64,000 bases of DNA from Catellatospora tritici (GTDB taxonomy: Bacteria; Actinomycetota; Actinomycetes; Mycobacteriales; Micromonosporaceae). Made by a program: the position numbers and the translations under genes. Positions within the stretch are counted from its first letter, which is position 1. Every line of letters starts with the position of its first letter. The stretch covers positions 62,001-126,000 of the forward strand of contig NZ_JAHRCY010000013.1 of assembly GCF_019083965.1 (NCBI RefSeq), given 5' to 3'. Under the pieces are notes generated by a model. The model was given only the letters and a program-made list of their open reading frames with translations, searched no databases and had not been told where the DNA came from. This document shows, one piece after another, positions 41,801 through 49,103 of this stretch.

Positions 41801-42820
41801 TCGCTGGCGTTCGAGTCGACCGCGGTCAACGACAACAGCGACTGGCAGACCGTCGAGGTCACCAACACCGGCACCGGCCCGGCGACGTTCACCGGCATCA
41901 CCACCACCGGTGACTTCACCCGCACCACCACCTGCGCAGCGACCATCGCCCCCGGCGCCAACTGCATCGTCACGGTCACGTTCCACCCGTCGGTGGCGGG
42001 CAACCGCACCGGCACGCTCACCATCGCGAGCACAGCCACCAACGGTTCGCTCACGGTGGCGCTGTCCGGCACCGGCACCTCGACCGGCTCGGCGACCCTG
42101 TCGGCGAGCCCGACCGGGCTGACCTTCGGCGCGACCACGGTCGGCGGGGCCGGCGCGGCCCAGACGGTGACGGTGTCCAACACCGGCAACGCCACGGCCA
42201 CGGTGTCGTCGGTCGCGGCCACCGGTGACTACACGCAGACCAACACCTGCGGTGGCAGCATCGCCGCGGGCGGCTCCTGCACCGTCTCGGTGGTGTTCCG
42301 GCCCGCGGCGGCAGGTACCCGCACCGGCTCACTCACCGTGACCAGCAGCGCCACCAACTCGCCGCTGACGGTGTCGCTGACCGGCACCGGCACCGGCGCG
42401 GTGACCAACCTGGCGCTCAACAAGCCGACCAGCCAGTCGTCCAACGTGCAGACCTACGTGTCGGGCAACACGGTCGACGGCAACGCCAACACCTACTGGG
42501 AAAGCGCCAACAACGCGTTCCCGCAGTGGGTGCAGGTCGACCTCGGGTCGGCGCAGCCGGTCGGCCGGATCGTGCTGAAGCTGCCCCCGGCCACGGCCTG
42601 GGCGACGCGCAGCCAGACCGTGGCCGTGTCCGGCAGCACCGACGGGACGAACTTCACCACCCTGAAGGCGGCCGCGTCGTACACGTTCGACCCGGCGACC
42701 GGGAACGCGGTGACGATCACGTTCCCGGCGGGGACGGTCCGGTATGTGCGGATCACCGTCACCGCCAACACCGGGTGGCCCGCCGGTCAGGTCTCCGAAC
42801 TGGAGGTCTACGGGTCCTGA
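38837..42820 (+). CDS. Large secreted protein: PQQ-like propeller, ASH/choice-of-anchor repeats, two F5/8C domains
   Basis: 1327 residues. Signal peptide about 1-33. Residues about 60-530 look like a PQQ-binding-like beta-propeller (repeating YAAPIVVNGTVIAATENNWVYGLNAVTG...; KLLVQVGKDGRVYLLDRDNLGG; RVYVGTRDGRIYGFGRP). From about 535, four to five roughly 100-residue ASPM/SPD-2/Hydin-like units follow (FGNVAVGSTGNATVTVT; LAFGTVPTGANKTLSVSITNTG). Two discoidin-type F5/8C domains, about 835-980 and 1190-1327, share YWESANNAFPQW and QVDLGS nearly word for word. Likely a cell-surface or extracellular carbohydrate-binding adhesin; no catalytic motif is seen. Confidence 0.85.
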   Translation: MPAARRLHRMLAALLPAAVVSATALALPSPAVADQTTISVDTLRTGWDANESGLSPSAVSAADFGQLFNTTLNGQVYAAPIVVNGTVIAATENNWVYGLNAVTGAITWSRNVGPAWPASAIGCGDLVPNIGITSTPVYDPATASVYFTAKVNDGPDADHPHFYLHAVNPATGVERTGWPVTIQGSPTNDPSNTFNAKTAAQRPGLLLLDGVVYAGFASHCDYGPYVGYVAGVKTSAPQMSTLWSTEAGRSNGMAGIWQSGGGLVSDGSGRIIVATGNGVSPAPGPGTSPPGTLAESVIRLQVNGDGSLAARDFFSPYNNSRLDQDDTDFGSGGPMALPAGFGTSAHPKLLVQVGKDGRVYLLDRDNLGGNAQGAGGTDASVGAPAGPYNGVWGHPAFWGGDGGYVYTVENQGFLRAFKYGVNGSGLPVLSSTGTSSSTFGYTSGSPVVTSTGTTSGTAIVWVVYSDGANGANGQLRAYDALPVNGRLNLRYSAPIGTATKFATPTTDNGRVYVGTRDGRIYGFGRPTTAALTSSPTDFGNVAVGSTGNATVTVTATRTVTISAITTAAPFGTTPPALPVTLNTGQTLSVPVRFTPTAPGGAAGSLSFTTNAGNVALDLHGNGTQTGLGATPGTLAFGTVPTGANKTLSVSITNTGTSAVTITGATAPSAPFTATGFPANGTTLAAGASVSVSVKYTPTSAGNHTGSLSVASNAGSVTVPLTGTAVTGAAQLTITPNPLKFGQVPIGQTATGTFDIANTGNITLTITKAAPPVGAFNTTTPVSEGQQLAPGDVIHQTVTFTPQTAGAQSAVYSITGDDGQGAILVQLTGTGVTGGTGTTNVAAGRPTSSSTAQAGYPSGNATDADVNSYWESANNAFPQWLQVDLGSAMAVGKVTLRVPPAAAWATRTQTVAVSGSNDGNTFNAITGAQGMTFDPATGNTASLTFAQTTTRYVRLTFTGNTGWPAGQVSQFEVYAAGTSGPATLTVNPTSLAFESTAVNDNSDWQTVEVTNTGTGPATFTGITTTGDFTRTTTCAATIAPGANCIVTVTFHPSVAGNRTGTLTIASTATNGSLTVALSGTGTSTGSATLSASPTGLTFGATTVGGAGAAQTVTVSNTGNATATVSSVAATGDYTQTNTCGGSIAAGGSCTVSVVFRPAAAGTRTGSLTVTSSATNSPLTVSLTGTGTGAVTNLALNKPTSQSSNVQTYVSGNTVDGNANTYWESANNAFPQWVQVDLGSAQPVGRIVLKLPPATAWATRSQTVAVSGSTDGTNFTTLKAAASYTFDPATGNAVTITFPAGTVRYVRITVTANTGWPAGQVSELEVYGS

Positions 42821-42847
42821 CCGGGCCGTCGTCCCGTCATCGATCCG

Positions 42848-42895
42848 GCGGTTACACGTGTGGGGTTGTACGCACAACCCCACACGTGTAACCGC
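42848..42895. repeat. Dispersed long palindrome, copy 2
   Basis: About 48 bp between convergent genes: GCGGTTACACGTGTGGGG at the left is matched by CCCCACACGTGTAACCGC at the right, with core GTTGTACGCACAAC. The single central TACGCA (TGCGCA in the other copies) is the only break in symmetry. It lies between the stops of the 1327-residue protein and the VOC gene. Confidence 0.85.
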
Positions 42896-42971
42896 GCAAC
42901 GGGACGACACAAGCGGCCGCCGCCGTAGCCCGGCATTTCCCGATCGGCTGCGGCGGCGGCCGCCGCCGTGT

Positions 42972-43331
42972 TCAGGCCGCCGCGTCGTAGGCGTGCAGGC
43001 CGATCAGCAGCCCGGCCGGGTCGACGAGGTAGCAGCCGTGCCCGACGCCGGCGATGGTGAACGGCGCCACGACCACCGTGCCGCCGTTGGCGCGCACCCG
43101 GTCCATCGCCTCGGGCAGCGACTCGACCCGGATCACCGGGATGGCGCGGGGCTGGCCGTCACGGGAGAGCATCAGGCCGGTGTCCACGCCCGGACCGTCA
43201 CCGTGGGCGGCGACCAGATAGTCCGGGGCGGCGAACGGCTGCGGCCGCCAGCCGAAGGTGGCGGTGAAGAACGCGCTGGTCGCCTCCAGGTCGGGGCTGT
43301 TGAGCTCGACGTACGTCACGGGCTGGGTCAT
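42972..43331 (-). CDS. VOC (glyoxalase/bleomycin-resistance) superfamily protein
   Basis: 119 residues. One vicinal-oxygen-chelate module: VTYVELNSPDLEATSAFFTATFGWRP, then VIRVESLPEAMDRVRANGGTVVVAPFTIAGVGHGCYLVDPAGLLIGLHAYD. The ATG overlaps the ArsR stop by 4 bp (ATGA), so it is coupled with and co-repressed by that regulator. Actual activity (glyoxalase, antibiotic binding, demethylase-like) cannot be told from one module. Confidence 0.88.
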   Translation of the reverse strand: MTQPVTYVELNSPDLEATSAFFTATFGWRPQPFAAPDYLVAAHGDGPGVDTGLMLSRDGQPRAIPVIRVESLPEAMDRVRANGGTVVVAPFTIAGVGHGCYLVDPAGLLIGLHAYDAAA

Positions 43332-43651
43332 GTGGTGTCTCCTTGGTCCGCCGGGCCGGGCCGCAGGCGCGGTGCCGCGCGGCCGGTCGCCGCGGTGCGG
43401 CGGGCCCAGTCCTCGACGACGCCGAGGGCGTCGGTGTTCAGTTCGTGCCAGCGGTTCCGGCCGGACGTGGTGGTGACCAGCAGCCCGGCGTCCTGCAGCA
43501 CCTTGATGTGCTGCGAGACCGCCGGTCGGCTCATCGGCAGCAGGTCGGCCAACTGACCGGTGGTGGCCGGGCCGTGCGCGAGCCGCTGCAGGATCACCCG
43601 CCGCGAAGCGTCGGCGACCGCGGTGAGGATCGCATCGAGATCCGCCGAGAT
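43328..43651 (-). CDS. ArsR-family regulator with probable non-canonical ATC start
   Basis: The ArsR fold is clear: ADLDAILTAVADASRRVILQRLAHGPATTGQLADLLPMSRPAVSQHIKVLQDAGLLVTTTSGRNRWHELN. An N-terminus complete by family standards requires initiation upstream of GTG 43597. Between the in-frame TGA and that point there is no ATG, GTG or TTG. An ATC at 43651 lies 5 nt after AGGAGGG, an excellent SD. I therefore propose an ATC start (107 aa). The alternative, GTG 43597, would lose the first helix. No metal-binding Cys pair is visible. Coupled to the VOC gene. Confidence 0.75.
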   Translation of the reverse strand: MSADLDAILTAVADASRRVILQRLAHGPATTGQLADLLPMSRPAVSQHIKVLQDAGLLVTTTSGRNRWHELNTDALGVVEDWARRTAATGRAAPRLRPGPADQGDTT

Positions 43652-43685
43652 GATGCCCTCCTGACCGTCGTTCGCAGGTCACGCC

Positions 43686-43711
43686 GATGCGTAAGTTGTA
43701 GCTTACGCATC
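43686..43711. promoter_or_regulatory. Probable ArsR operator
   Basis: GATGCGTAAG and CTTACGCATC are perfect 10-bp inverted arms with the 6-nt spacer TTGTAG. The palindrome lies 35 bp upstream of the proposed ArsR start and is ideally placed for autorepression. Confidence 0.75.
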
Positions 43712-43790
43712 GCGCCAATCGGTCGGCAACCTGGGTGCTTGCGTACCAGCAGCCCATGACCTGGCCACTCCGGGCGTCGTTGATCGGTAC

Positions 43791-44048
43791 ATGACACATG
43801 TGAAGCGAATCGGTGCAGGTCTGCTCCTTGCCGGCGCGGCGCTGTCGCTGCCCACTCCGGCGAGCGCCGCCCCGGTGCCGGTGGAGACCCAGCACACCCC
43901 CGAGGCTGGCCTGCCCATCGTCGGTGACCTGCTCGGCAACCTGCCCATTCTCGGCTCTCTCCTGAAGGACCTGCCGCTAGCCGGTCCGCTGAACGGGCTC
44001 GGCGGGGCCGGTGGCGCCGGGCCGACCGGGCTCGGCGGGCTGTTCTGA
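43791..44048 (+). CDS. Small secreted protein with LP/GNLP repeats
   Basis: 85 residues (ATG 43791, or GTG 43800). Signal peptide IGAGLLLAGAALSLPTPASA. The mature part is short and hydrophobic, with near-repeats LPIVGDLLGNLPILGSLLKDLPLAGPLNGLGG, then Gly-rich GGAGGAGPTGLGGLF. Chaplin-like or surface-active small proteins look like this, but no chaplin motif is present. An extraordinary G/C homopolymer hairpin lies 5 bp after its stop. Confidence 0.7.
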   Translation: MTHVKRIGAGLLLAGAALSLPTPASAAPVPVETQHTPEAGLPIVGDLLGNLPILGSLLKDLPLAGPLNGLGGAGGAGPTGLGGLF

Positions 44049-44053
44049 CCGAT

Positions 44054-44142
<89 letters not shown>

Positions 44143-44215
44143 CCCTGACTCGTCCACAGGCCGCACCGAGCATCGGATCGGCCGGGTAGCCTGCTTGCCG
44201 ACAGAGGGGGCGGCA

Positions 44216-44728
44216 GTGGACGACGACGGGCGGCGGGTGGCGCGGTCGCTCACGGCGTGGCTCGGTGACCTGAACTTCACCGGCAAGGACGCCGACCAGG
44301 TGACCCAGGTGCTGGTCGAGGCGGTGCTGGCGTGGGGGACCGCGCAGGGCTGGCGGGTATATCGCAAGGCCCGCAGCGTGGTGCCGCTGCCGCCGCCGTA
44401 CGCGGACCGGCATTCGTGGGTCGACGTGGGCATCGGTCGACCCGACGGTCCGCCGGTCGTGGTCGAGATCGACCAGTCCGACCGGCGTCGCACCCTGGAG
44501 AAACTGCAGGCCGAGGCCGCCGCGGGACGGGTCGCGCTGTGGGTGCGCTGGGGCACCGGACGGTTCGTCGAACCGCCGGAGCCGGTGCTGCTGGTGCCGT
44601 TCCCGGTCAGTGCCGCGAGCGGACCGGGCGCGAAGCTGTTCTCGGCGCCGGTGCAGCAGCGGCCGGCGCCCGTGCACAGCGGGATCGACCTGGCGCAGTC
44701 GACCCAGGACGACCTGTTCGAGGGGTGA
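44216..44728 (+). CDS. PD-(D/E)XK-like nuclease candidate with C-terminal clamp-binding-like motif
   Basis: 170 residues from GTG 44216 (GAGGGGGCGGCA upstream). The core WVDVGIGRPDGPPVVVEIDQSDRRRTLEKLQAE has the spacing of D...(D/E)xK-type nucleases (Asp, then E-I-D), with no obvious Lys in place. The last residues read QDDLF, which fits the consensus of DNA polymerase III beta-clamp-binding peptides. No close family is recognised. It converges on the RNA helicase; the two stops nearly touch. Confidence 0.6.
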   Translation: MDDDGRRVARSLTAWLGDLNFTGKDADQVTQVLVEAVLAWGTAQGWRVYRKARSVVPLPPPYADRHSWVDVGIGRPDGPPVVVEIDQSDRRRTLEKLQAEAAAGRVALWVRWGTGRFVEPPEPVLLVPFPVSAASGPGAKLFSAPVQQRPAPVHSGIDLAQSTQDDLFEG

Positions 44729-46432
44729 CTACCAGCGTTCGCGGCGCGGCGCGCGGTCGCGGTCGCGGCGCACCGTCACCCGCTTGCCCTTGATCGTGGC
44801 GCTGCGCAGCGCGTCGATGACCTCGTCGGCCGCGCCCGCGGGCACCTCGACCAGCGAGAACCGGTCGGCGATCTCGATCGCGCCGATGTCGCGCCCGGAC
44901 AGGCTCGACTCGCCCGCGATCGCGCCGACCAGGTCCTGCGGCCGTACGCCGTTGCGCCGTCCCAGCCCGACGAAGAGCTTCACCGCGCCCGAGGCGGGCC
45001 CACGGCTGCCGCCGCGACTGGGCTCGCGCTTGCGGTCGGGGCGCTCGGCCGCCTCGGACAGGTCCGGGATGACCTCGTCGTCGGGGGCGTTGCCCATCGC
45101 CTCGTGCGCGAGCTTCACCGCTGCGAGGGCAACCTCGACGATGTCGAACTCGTCGGCCAGCGTCTCCACCACCACCCGGAACTGCTCGTAGTCCTCCTCG
45201 AGCAGGCTCTCGTGCAGCGCGGACTTGGTCAGCTCCAGTCGGCGGGCGTGCAGGTCGGCGACGGTGGGGATCTTCTCCATCGTGATCCGCTGCTTGGTGA
45301 CCCGCTCGATCGTCTTGAGCATGCGGTGCTCGCGCGGCTCGGCGAGGGTGACCGCGACGCCCTCGCGACCGGCGCGACCGACCCGGCCGATGCGGTGCAC
45401 GTACGCCTCGGGCGCCGACGGCACGTCGTAGTTGATGACGTGGGTGAGCTGCTCGATGTCCAGGCCGCGGGCGGCCACGTCGGTGGCGACCAGCAGGTCG
45501 GCGGTGCCCGCGCGCAGGCGGCCCATGACCCGGTCGCGCTGCTCCTGGCTCATGCCGCCGTGCAGCGCCTCGGCCCGGTAGCCGCGCCCGTTCATGGTCT
45601 CGGTGAGCTGGTCGACCTCTTCGCGGGTACGGCAGAACACGATCGCGGCGGTGGGCGACTCCACGTCCAGGATCCGGCCGAGCGCGGCCGGTTTGTGCGA
45701 GCGGGCCACGACGTACGCGCTCTGGCGCACCTTCGGCGCCTCGCCGGGCGGGGTCGACGCGCGGCCCATCTGGATCCGGACCGCGCTGCGCAGATAGCGC
45801 TGCACCAGCCCGTCCACGCGCGAGGGCATGGTGGCCGAGAACAGCACGGTCTGTCGCTGCTCGGGCGTCTCCTGCAGGATCGCCTCGATGTCCTCGGCGA
45901 AGCCCATGTCGAGCATCTCGTCGGCCTCGTCGAGCACGACGGTACGCAGGTCGCCCAGCTGCAGCGTGCCGCGGCCGATGTGGTCGATGGCGCGGCCCGG
46001 GGTGGCCACCACGACGTCGACGCCGCGCCGCAGCGCCGCGAGCTGGCGCCCGATGGGCTGGCCGCCGTAGATGGGCAGGACTCGTACGCCGAGGTCGCGG
46101 CCGTAGCGGTGGAAGGCCTCGGAGACCTGGACGGCGAGCTCGCGGGTGGGCACCAGCACCAGCGCGACCGGGTCGAGGCTCTCGCGGTCCGGGCCGAGTT
46201 CCGCCCACCGCTGCAGCACGGGCAGCGCGAACGCGGCCGTCTTGCCGGTGCCGGTGGCGGCCTGGCCGAGCAGGTCCGCACCGGTGAGCAGCGGGCCGAT
46301 GGCCTCACGCTGGATCGGGGTGGGCTCCTCGTAGCCGAGGGAGGTGAGGGCTTTGAGCAGCTCGGGGCGTAGGCCGAGGTCCTCGAAGGTGACGGTGTCG
46401 TCGGCCGTCTGCTGCGTCGGTTGCTCGGTCAT
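44729..46432 (-). CDS. deaD: DEAD-box RNA helicase (DeaD/CsdA type)
   Basis: 567 residues from ATG 46432. All helicase motifs are present: Q motif (FEDLGLRPELLKALTSLGYEEPTPIQ), AATGTGKT, PTRELAVQ, TPGR, DEADEMLDMGF, SAT, then ATDVAARGLDIE and HRIGRVGRAG. The C-terminus (about 470-555, VKLFVGLGRRNGVRPQDLVGAI...SLVEVPAGAADEVIDAL) is the DbpA-type RNA-binding domain. Followed by a basic RRDRDRAPRRERW tail. Acts in RNA unwinding and ribosome assembly or cold adaptation. Confidence 0.95.
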   Translation of the reverse strand: MTEQPTQQTADDTVTFEDLGLRPELLKALTSLGYEEPTPIQREAIGPLLTGADLLGQAATGTGKTAAFALPVLQRWAELGPDRESLDPVALVLVPTRELAVQVSEAFHRYGRDLGVRVLPIYGGQPIGRQLAALRRGVDVVVATPGRAIDHIGRGTLQLGDLRTVVLDEADEMLDMGFAEDIEAILQETPEQRQTVLFSATMPSRVDGLVQRYLRSAVRIQMGRASTPPGEAPKVRQSAYVVARSHKPAALGRILDVESPTAAIVFCRTREEVDQLTETMNGRGYRAEALHGGMSQEQRDRVMGRLRAGTADLLVATDVAARGLDIEQLTHVINYDVPSAPEAYVHRIGRVGRAGREGVAVTLAEPREHRMLKTIERVTKQRITMEKIPTVADLHARRLELTKSALHESLLEEDYEQFRVVVETLADEFDIVEVALAAVKLAHEAMGNAPDDEVIPDLSEAAERPDRKREPSRGGSRGPASGAVKLFVGLGRRNGVRPQDLVGAIAGESSLSGRDIGAIEIADRFSLVEVPAGAADEVIDALRSATIKGKRVTVRRDRDRAPRRERW

Positions 46433-46542
46433 GGCCCGCTTCCTGCTCTGCGATACGCGGTGGGCTTCCGGAACCCAGACAAACCGCCCCCGGAAGATCA
46501 CTTTACTACAGCGCGTTTCCGACCCCGCAGGCGCCAGCCGGG

Positions 46543-46605
46543 CCGCGGTTTCGGGGAGACTGTACGAATTGTGCGCTCATTGTCGCACCCTCCCCGAAAC
46601 CGCGG
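46543..46605. terminator. Hairpin downstream of the double ABC operon
   Basis: CCGCGGTTTCGGGGA (46543-46557) and TCCCCGAAACCGCGG (46591-46605) are perfect 15-bp inverted arms with a 33-nt loop. It lies just after the last permease gene and in the leader of the helicase gene. Terminator or RNA-level control element. Confidence 0.6.
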
Positions 46606-46617
46606 TCCGCATCCGGG

Positions 46618-47331
46618 TCAGCTCGTCTCGCCCGCCACGGAGAAGGAACGCAGCCGCTGGACGGCCAGCCACGTTCCGGCGACCGTGATCACCGCGCTCA
46701 TCACCGCTGCCACGGTGGCTGAGATGGTGGTGCCGATCAGGGTGCTGCCCGAGATCTTCTGCGCGATCGCGATCACGTAGTGCTGCACCGACACCGAGCG
46801 GGTCCCGGCGACCACGTTGCTGAGCAGGCCCTCCCAGATGACCACGTACAGCAGGCCGAGCAGGACCGGGCGGCGGGTGACCACGCTCAGCGCCAGGAAC
46901 AGCGCCGAGTATGCCAGGGCGCCGATCGCGCAGGCCGCCGCCAGCGCCGGTCCGAGGTCGGACAGGTCGGCGACGACCGCCGCGACGAACATCGGCACCG
47001 CGCTGACCACGCCGCTGACCAGCGTCGCCACGGCCAGTTTGGCCAGGATGATCCGGCTGCGGGGGATCGGCTTGGTGAGGATGTGCACCACCGTGCCGTC
47101 GTCGATCTCGGAGCCGAGCACCCCGGTGCCGACGATCAACGAGATCAGCGGCAGCAGCACCGCGACGCCCAGCCCGACCAGTACGCCCTGGGCGAGCTCG
47201 TCGGGCTTGGCGCCGATGGCCTTGCCGACCGCGGTGATGCCGATCAGGATCAGCGGCAGGGGCAGCAGGAGCAGGGACCGGCGGCGGCCGAGCAGGCCGC
47301 GCAGGGTGATCCAGGCGATTGTCAGGTTCAT
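46618..47331 (-). CDS. ABC-2 type permease
   Basis: 237 residues, six hydrophobic segments (SLLLLPLPLILIGITAV; ALLPLISLIVGTGVLGSEIDDGT; LAKLAVATLVSGVVSAVPMF; ...VITVAGTWLAVQRL). The cytoplasmic loop GSEIDDGTVVHILTKPIPRSRIILAK is diagnostic of ABC-2 exporter permeases. It is the last gene of a four-gene operon and pairs with the ATPase at 47341, 9 nt away. Confidence 0.87.
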   Translation of the reverse strand: MNLTIAWITLRGLLGRRRSLLLLPLPLILIGITAVGKAIGAKPDELAQGVLVGLGVAVLLPLISLIVGTGVLGSEIDDGTVVHILTKPIPRSRIILAKLAVATLVSGVVSAVPMFVAAVVADLSDLGPALAAACAIGALAYSALFLALSVVTRRPVLLGLLYVVIWEGLLSNVVAGTRSVSVQHYVIAIAQKISGSTLIGTTISATVAAVMSAVITVAGTWLAVQRLRSFSVAGETS

Positions 47332-47340
47332 CGCGGGCTC

Positions 47341-48252
47341 CTAAGCCGAGACCAGGTAGGAGAAGACGCTTTCCAGCGACTCGTCGGACGGGACCAGCGC
47401 GCGTACGCGTACGCCCTGCTCCAGGGCGATGCGGGGCAGCGCGCGGGTGAAGGTGCCGTAGTCGCCCGCGTGCACGGTCAGCCCGTCCTTGCCCAGCGTC
47501 ACCCCGGCCACCGACTCCGACGCCATCAGCGCCACAGCCAGGCGCCGGTCGTCGCTGGACCGGATCGCGAAGACGTGCGGCCGGTGCGTCATCAGCCGCC
47601 GGATGGTGCGGAAGTCGCCCGAGGCGGCCAGCCGCCCGGCCACGACCACCTGCACCGTCCCGGAGACCTGCTCGACCTCCTCCAGGATGTGCGAGCTGAA
47701 CAGCACCGTGCGGCCCTGCTCGCCGAGGCGGTGCAGCAGCTCCATCATGTGCATGCGCTGGCGCGGGTCCATGCCGTTGAACGGCTCGTCCAGCAGCAGC
47801 ACCGCCGGGTCGTGCACCAGCGCCGCGGCCACCCGCATCCGCTGCCGCATGCCCTTGGAGTACGTGCCCATCCGTCGGTCCTGCGCGTCGGTCATCTCGA
47901 CCAGCTCGATCGCGCGCCGGGTGGCGGCGGCCGGGTCGGGCAGCCCGTGCAGGCGGGCGCTGGCCAGGACGAACTCGGCGCCGGTGAGGAAGCCGTACAC
48001 GGCCTCGCGCTCGTTGACCAGGCCCAGTTGGCGGTAGATGCCGGGGTTGCGCCAGGTCGCGACGCCGTCGAGCAGCACCTCGCCCCGGGAGGGGGCCAGG
48101 AACCCGGCCATCATGTGCAGCAGCGTGGTCTTGCCCGCGCCGTTGGGGCCGAGCAGGCCGGTCACGCCGGGGCCGAGCGTCATGGTGACGTCGTTGACGG
48201 CCACGACGTTGCCGTACCAGCGCGAGACGCCACGCAGTTCGAGGTCGGTCAC
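47341..48252 (-). CDS. ABC transporter ATP-binding protein
   Basis: 303 residues from GTG 48252 (overlapping the permease stop by 4 bp, GTGA). Walker A GLLGPNGAGKTT, signature YSKGMRQRMRVAAALVHDP, Walker B AVLLLDEPFNGMD, switch His LFSSHILEEVEQ. The C-terminal regulatory extension ends with DESLESVFSYLVSA. Pairs with the permease at 46618. Confidence 0.93.
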   Translation of the reverse strand: MTDLELRGVSRWYGNVVAVNDVTMTLGPGVTGLLGPNGAGKTTLLHMMAGFLAPSRGEVLLDGVATWRNPGIYRQLGLVNEREAVYGFLTGAEFVLASARLHGLPDPAAATRRAIELVEMTDAQDRRMGTYSKGMRQRMRVAAALVHDPAVLLLDEPFNGMDPRQRMHMMELLHRLGEQGRTVLFSSHILEEVEQVSGTVQVVVAGRLAASGDFRTIRRLMTHRPHVFAIRSSDDRRLAVALMASESVAGVTLGKDGLTVHAGDYGTFTRALPRIALEQGVRVRALVPSDESLESVFSYLVSA

Positions 48253-49103
48253 AGCGAAACCTTCCGGTAGCGCAGCAGGAGCAGCAGGGTGCACCCGGCC
48301 GCGAGCAGCACGGTCACGAGGGCGTAGAGCGGTCCGAAGGCGCCGATCTCCAGGCTCTGGGCGTGGTAGAGCCAGACGCGTACGCCCTCGGGCAGCAGGA
48401 ACGGGCTGGCCAGTGGGGCGAGCTTGGCCAGGGTGCCCTCGCCGCCGAGCGAGACGAGCAGGCCGACCACGGGCGTGGTGACCATGAAGACGACCACGAT
48501 CGCGCCCGCGGCGAAGGCGCGGCGGCTGGCCAGCGACGCGATCAGCACCGAGACGCTGCTGAACACCAGCGCGTAGACGGCGGAGACGACCCACCCGCCG
48601 AGCATGCCGCGCGCCTCGGCCCACGCCCCGGCGCCGGTCCCGGCGGAGAACGCCGAGCCGACGAACAGCAGCAGCTGCGGCCCGGCCATCAGCAGCCACG
48701 ACGCGGTGAACAGGGCGGCCAGCTTCGCCAGCGCGTAGTCCGACCGCTGGATCGGGCGGGAGAAGTACAGCGGCAGCGTCTGGTTGCGCAGGTCGCGCGA
48801 GACCAGCTCCGGCGCGACCACGGCCAGGAACACCAGCACCAGCAGGCTGGCCACCGACGGCAGTTCCTGGTACGCCAGGAACGTCTCGCCGGTCTGCGCC
48901 TTGACCGCCACCGCGATCACGGCGAGCAGGGTGACCAGGCTGACCACGATCCACGGGAAGATCTTGGCTTTGGCGCTGCGGCCCAGCCCGAACGAGACCC
49001 GCAGCCCGTGCTCGAACAGCGACCGCGCCGCGTACGCGCGCCCGAGCCGGGCACCGGCGTAGCGCTGGTAGCCGATGTCGTGGATGACACTGGTGTCAGG
49101 CAT
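48249..49103 (-). CDS. ABC-2 type permease
   Basis: 284 residues with six membrane segments. The conserved cytoplasmic loop is ELVSRDLRNQTLPLYFSRPIQRSDYALAKLAALF. It starts inside the end of the upstream ATPase gene (8-bp overlap ATGCCTGA) and ends overlapping the next ATPase. The N-terminus (YQRYAGARLGRAYAARSLFEHGLR) is a typical amphipathic entry helix of this permease group. Confidence 0.87.
   Translation of the reverse strand: MPDTSVIHDIGYQRYAGARLGRAYAARSLFEHGLRVSFGLGRSAKAKIFPWIVVSLVTLLAVIAVAVKAQTGETFLAYQELPSVASLLVLVFLAVVAPELVSRDLRNQTLPLYFSRPIQRSDYALAKLAALFTASWLLMAGPQLLLFVGSAFSAGTGAGAWAEARGMLGGWVVSAVYALVFSSVSVLIASLASRRAFAAGAIVVVFMVTTPVVGLLVSLGGEGTLAKLAPLASPFLLPEGVRVWLYHAQSLEIGAFGPLYALVTVLLAAGCTLLLLLRYRKVSL

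Noticed and set aside
39755..41986. Long minus-strand frame opposite the 1327-residue secreted protein
   Set aside because: Composition (Gly/Arg/Val/Asp) is that of a shadow frame; the plus strand carries signal peptide and domain repeats.
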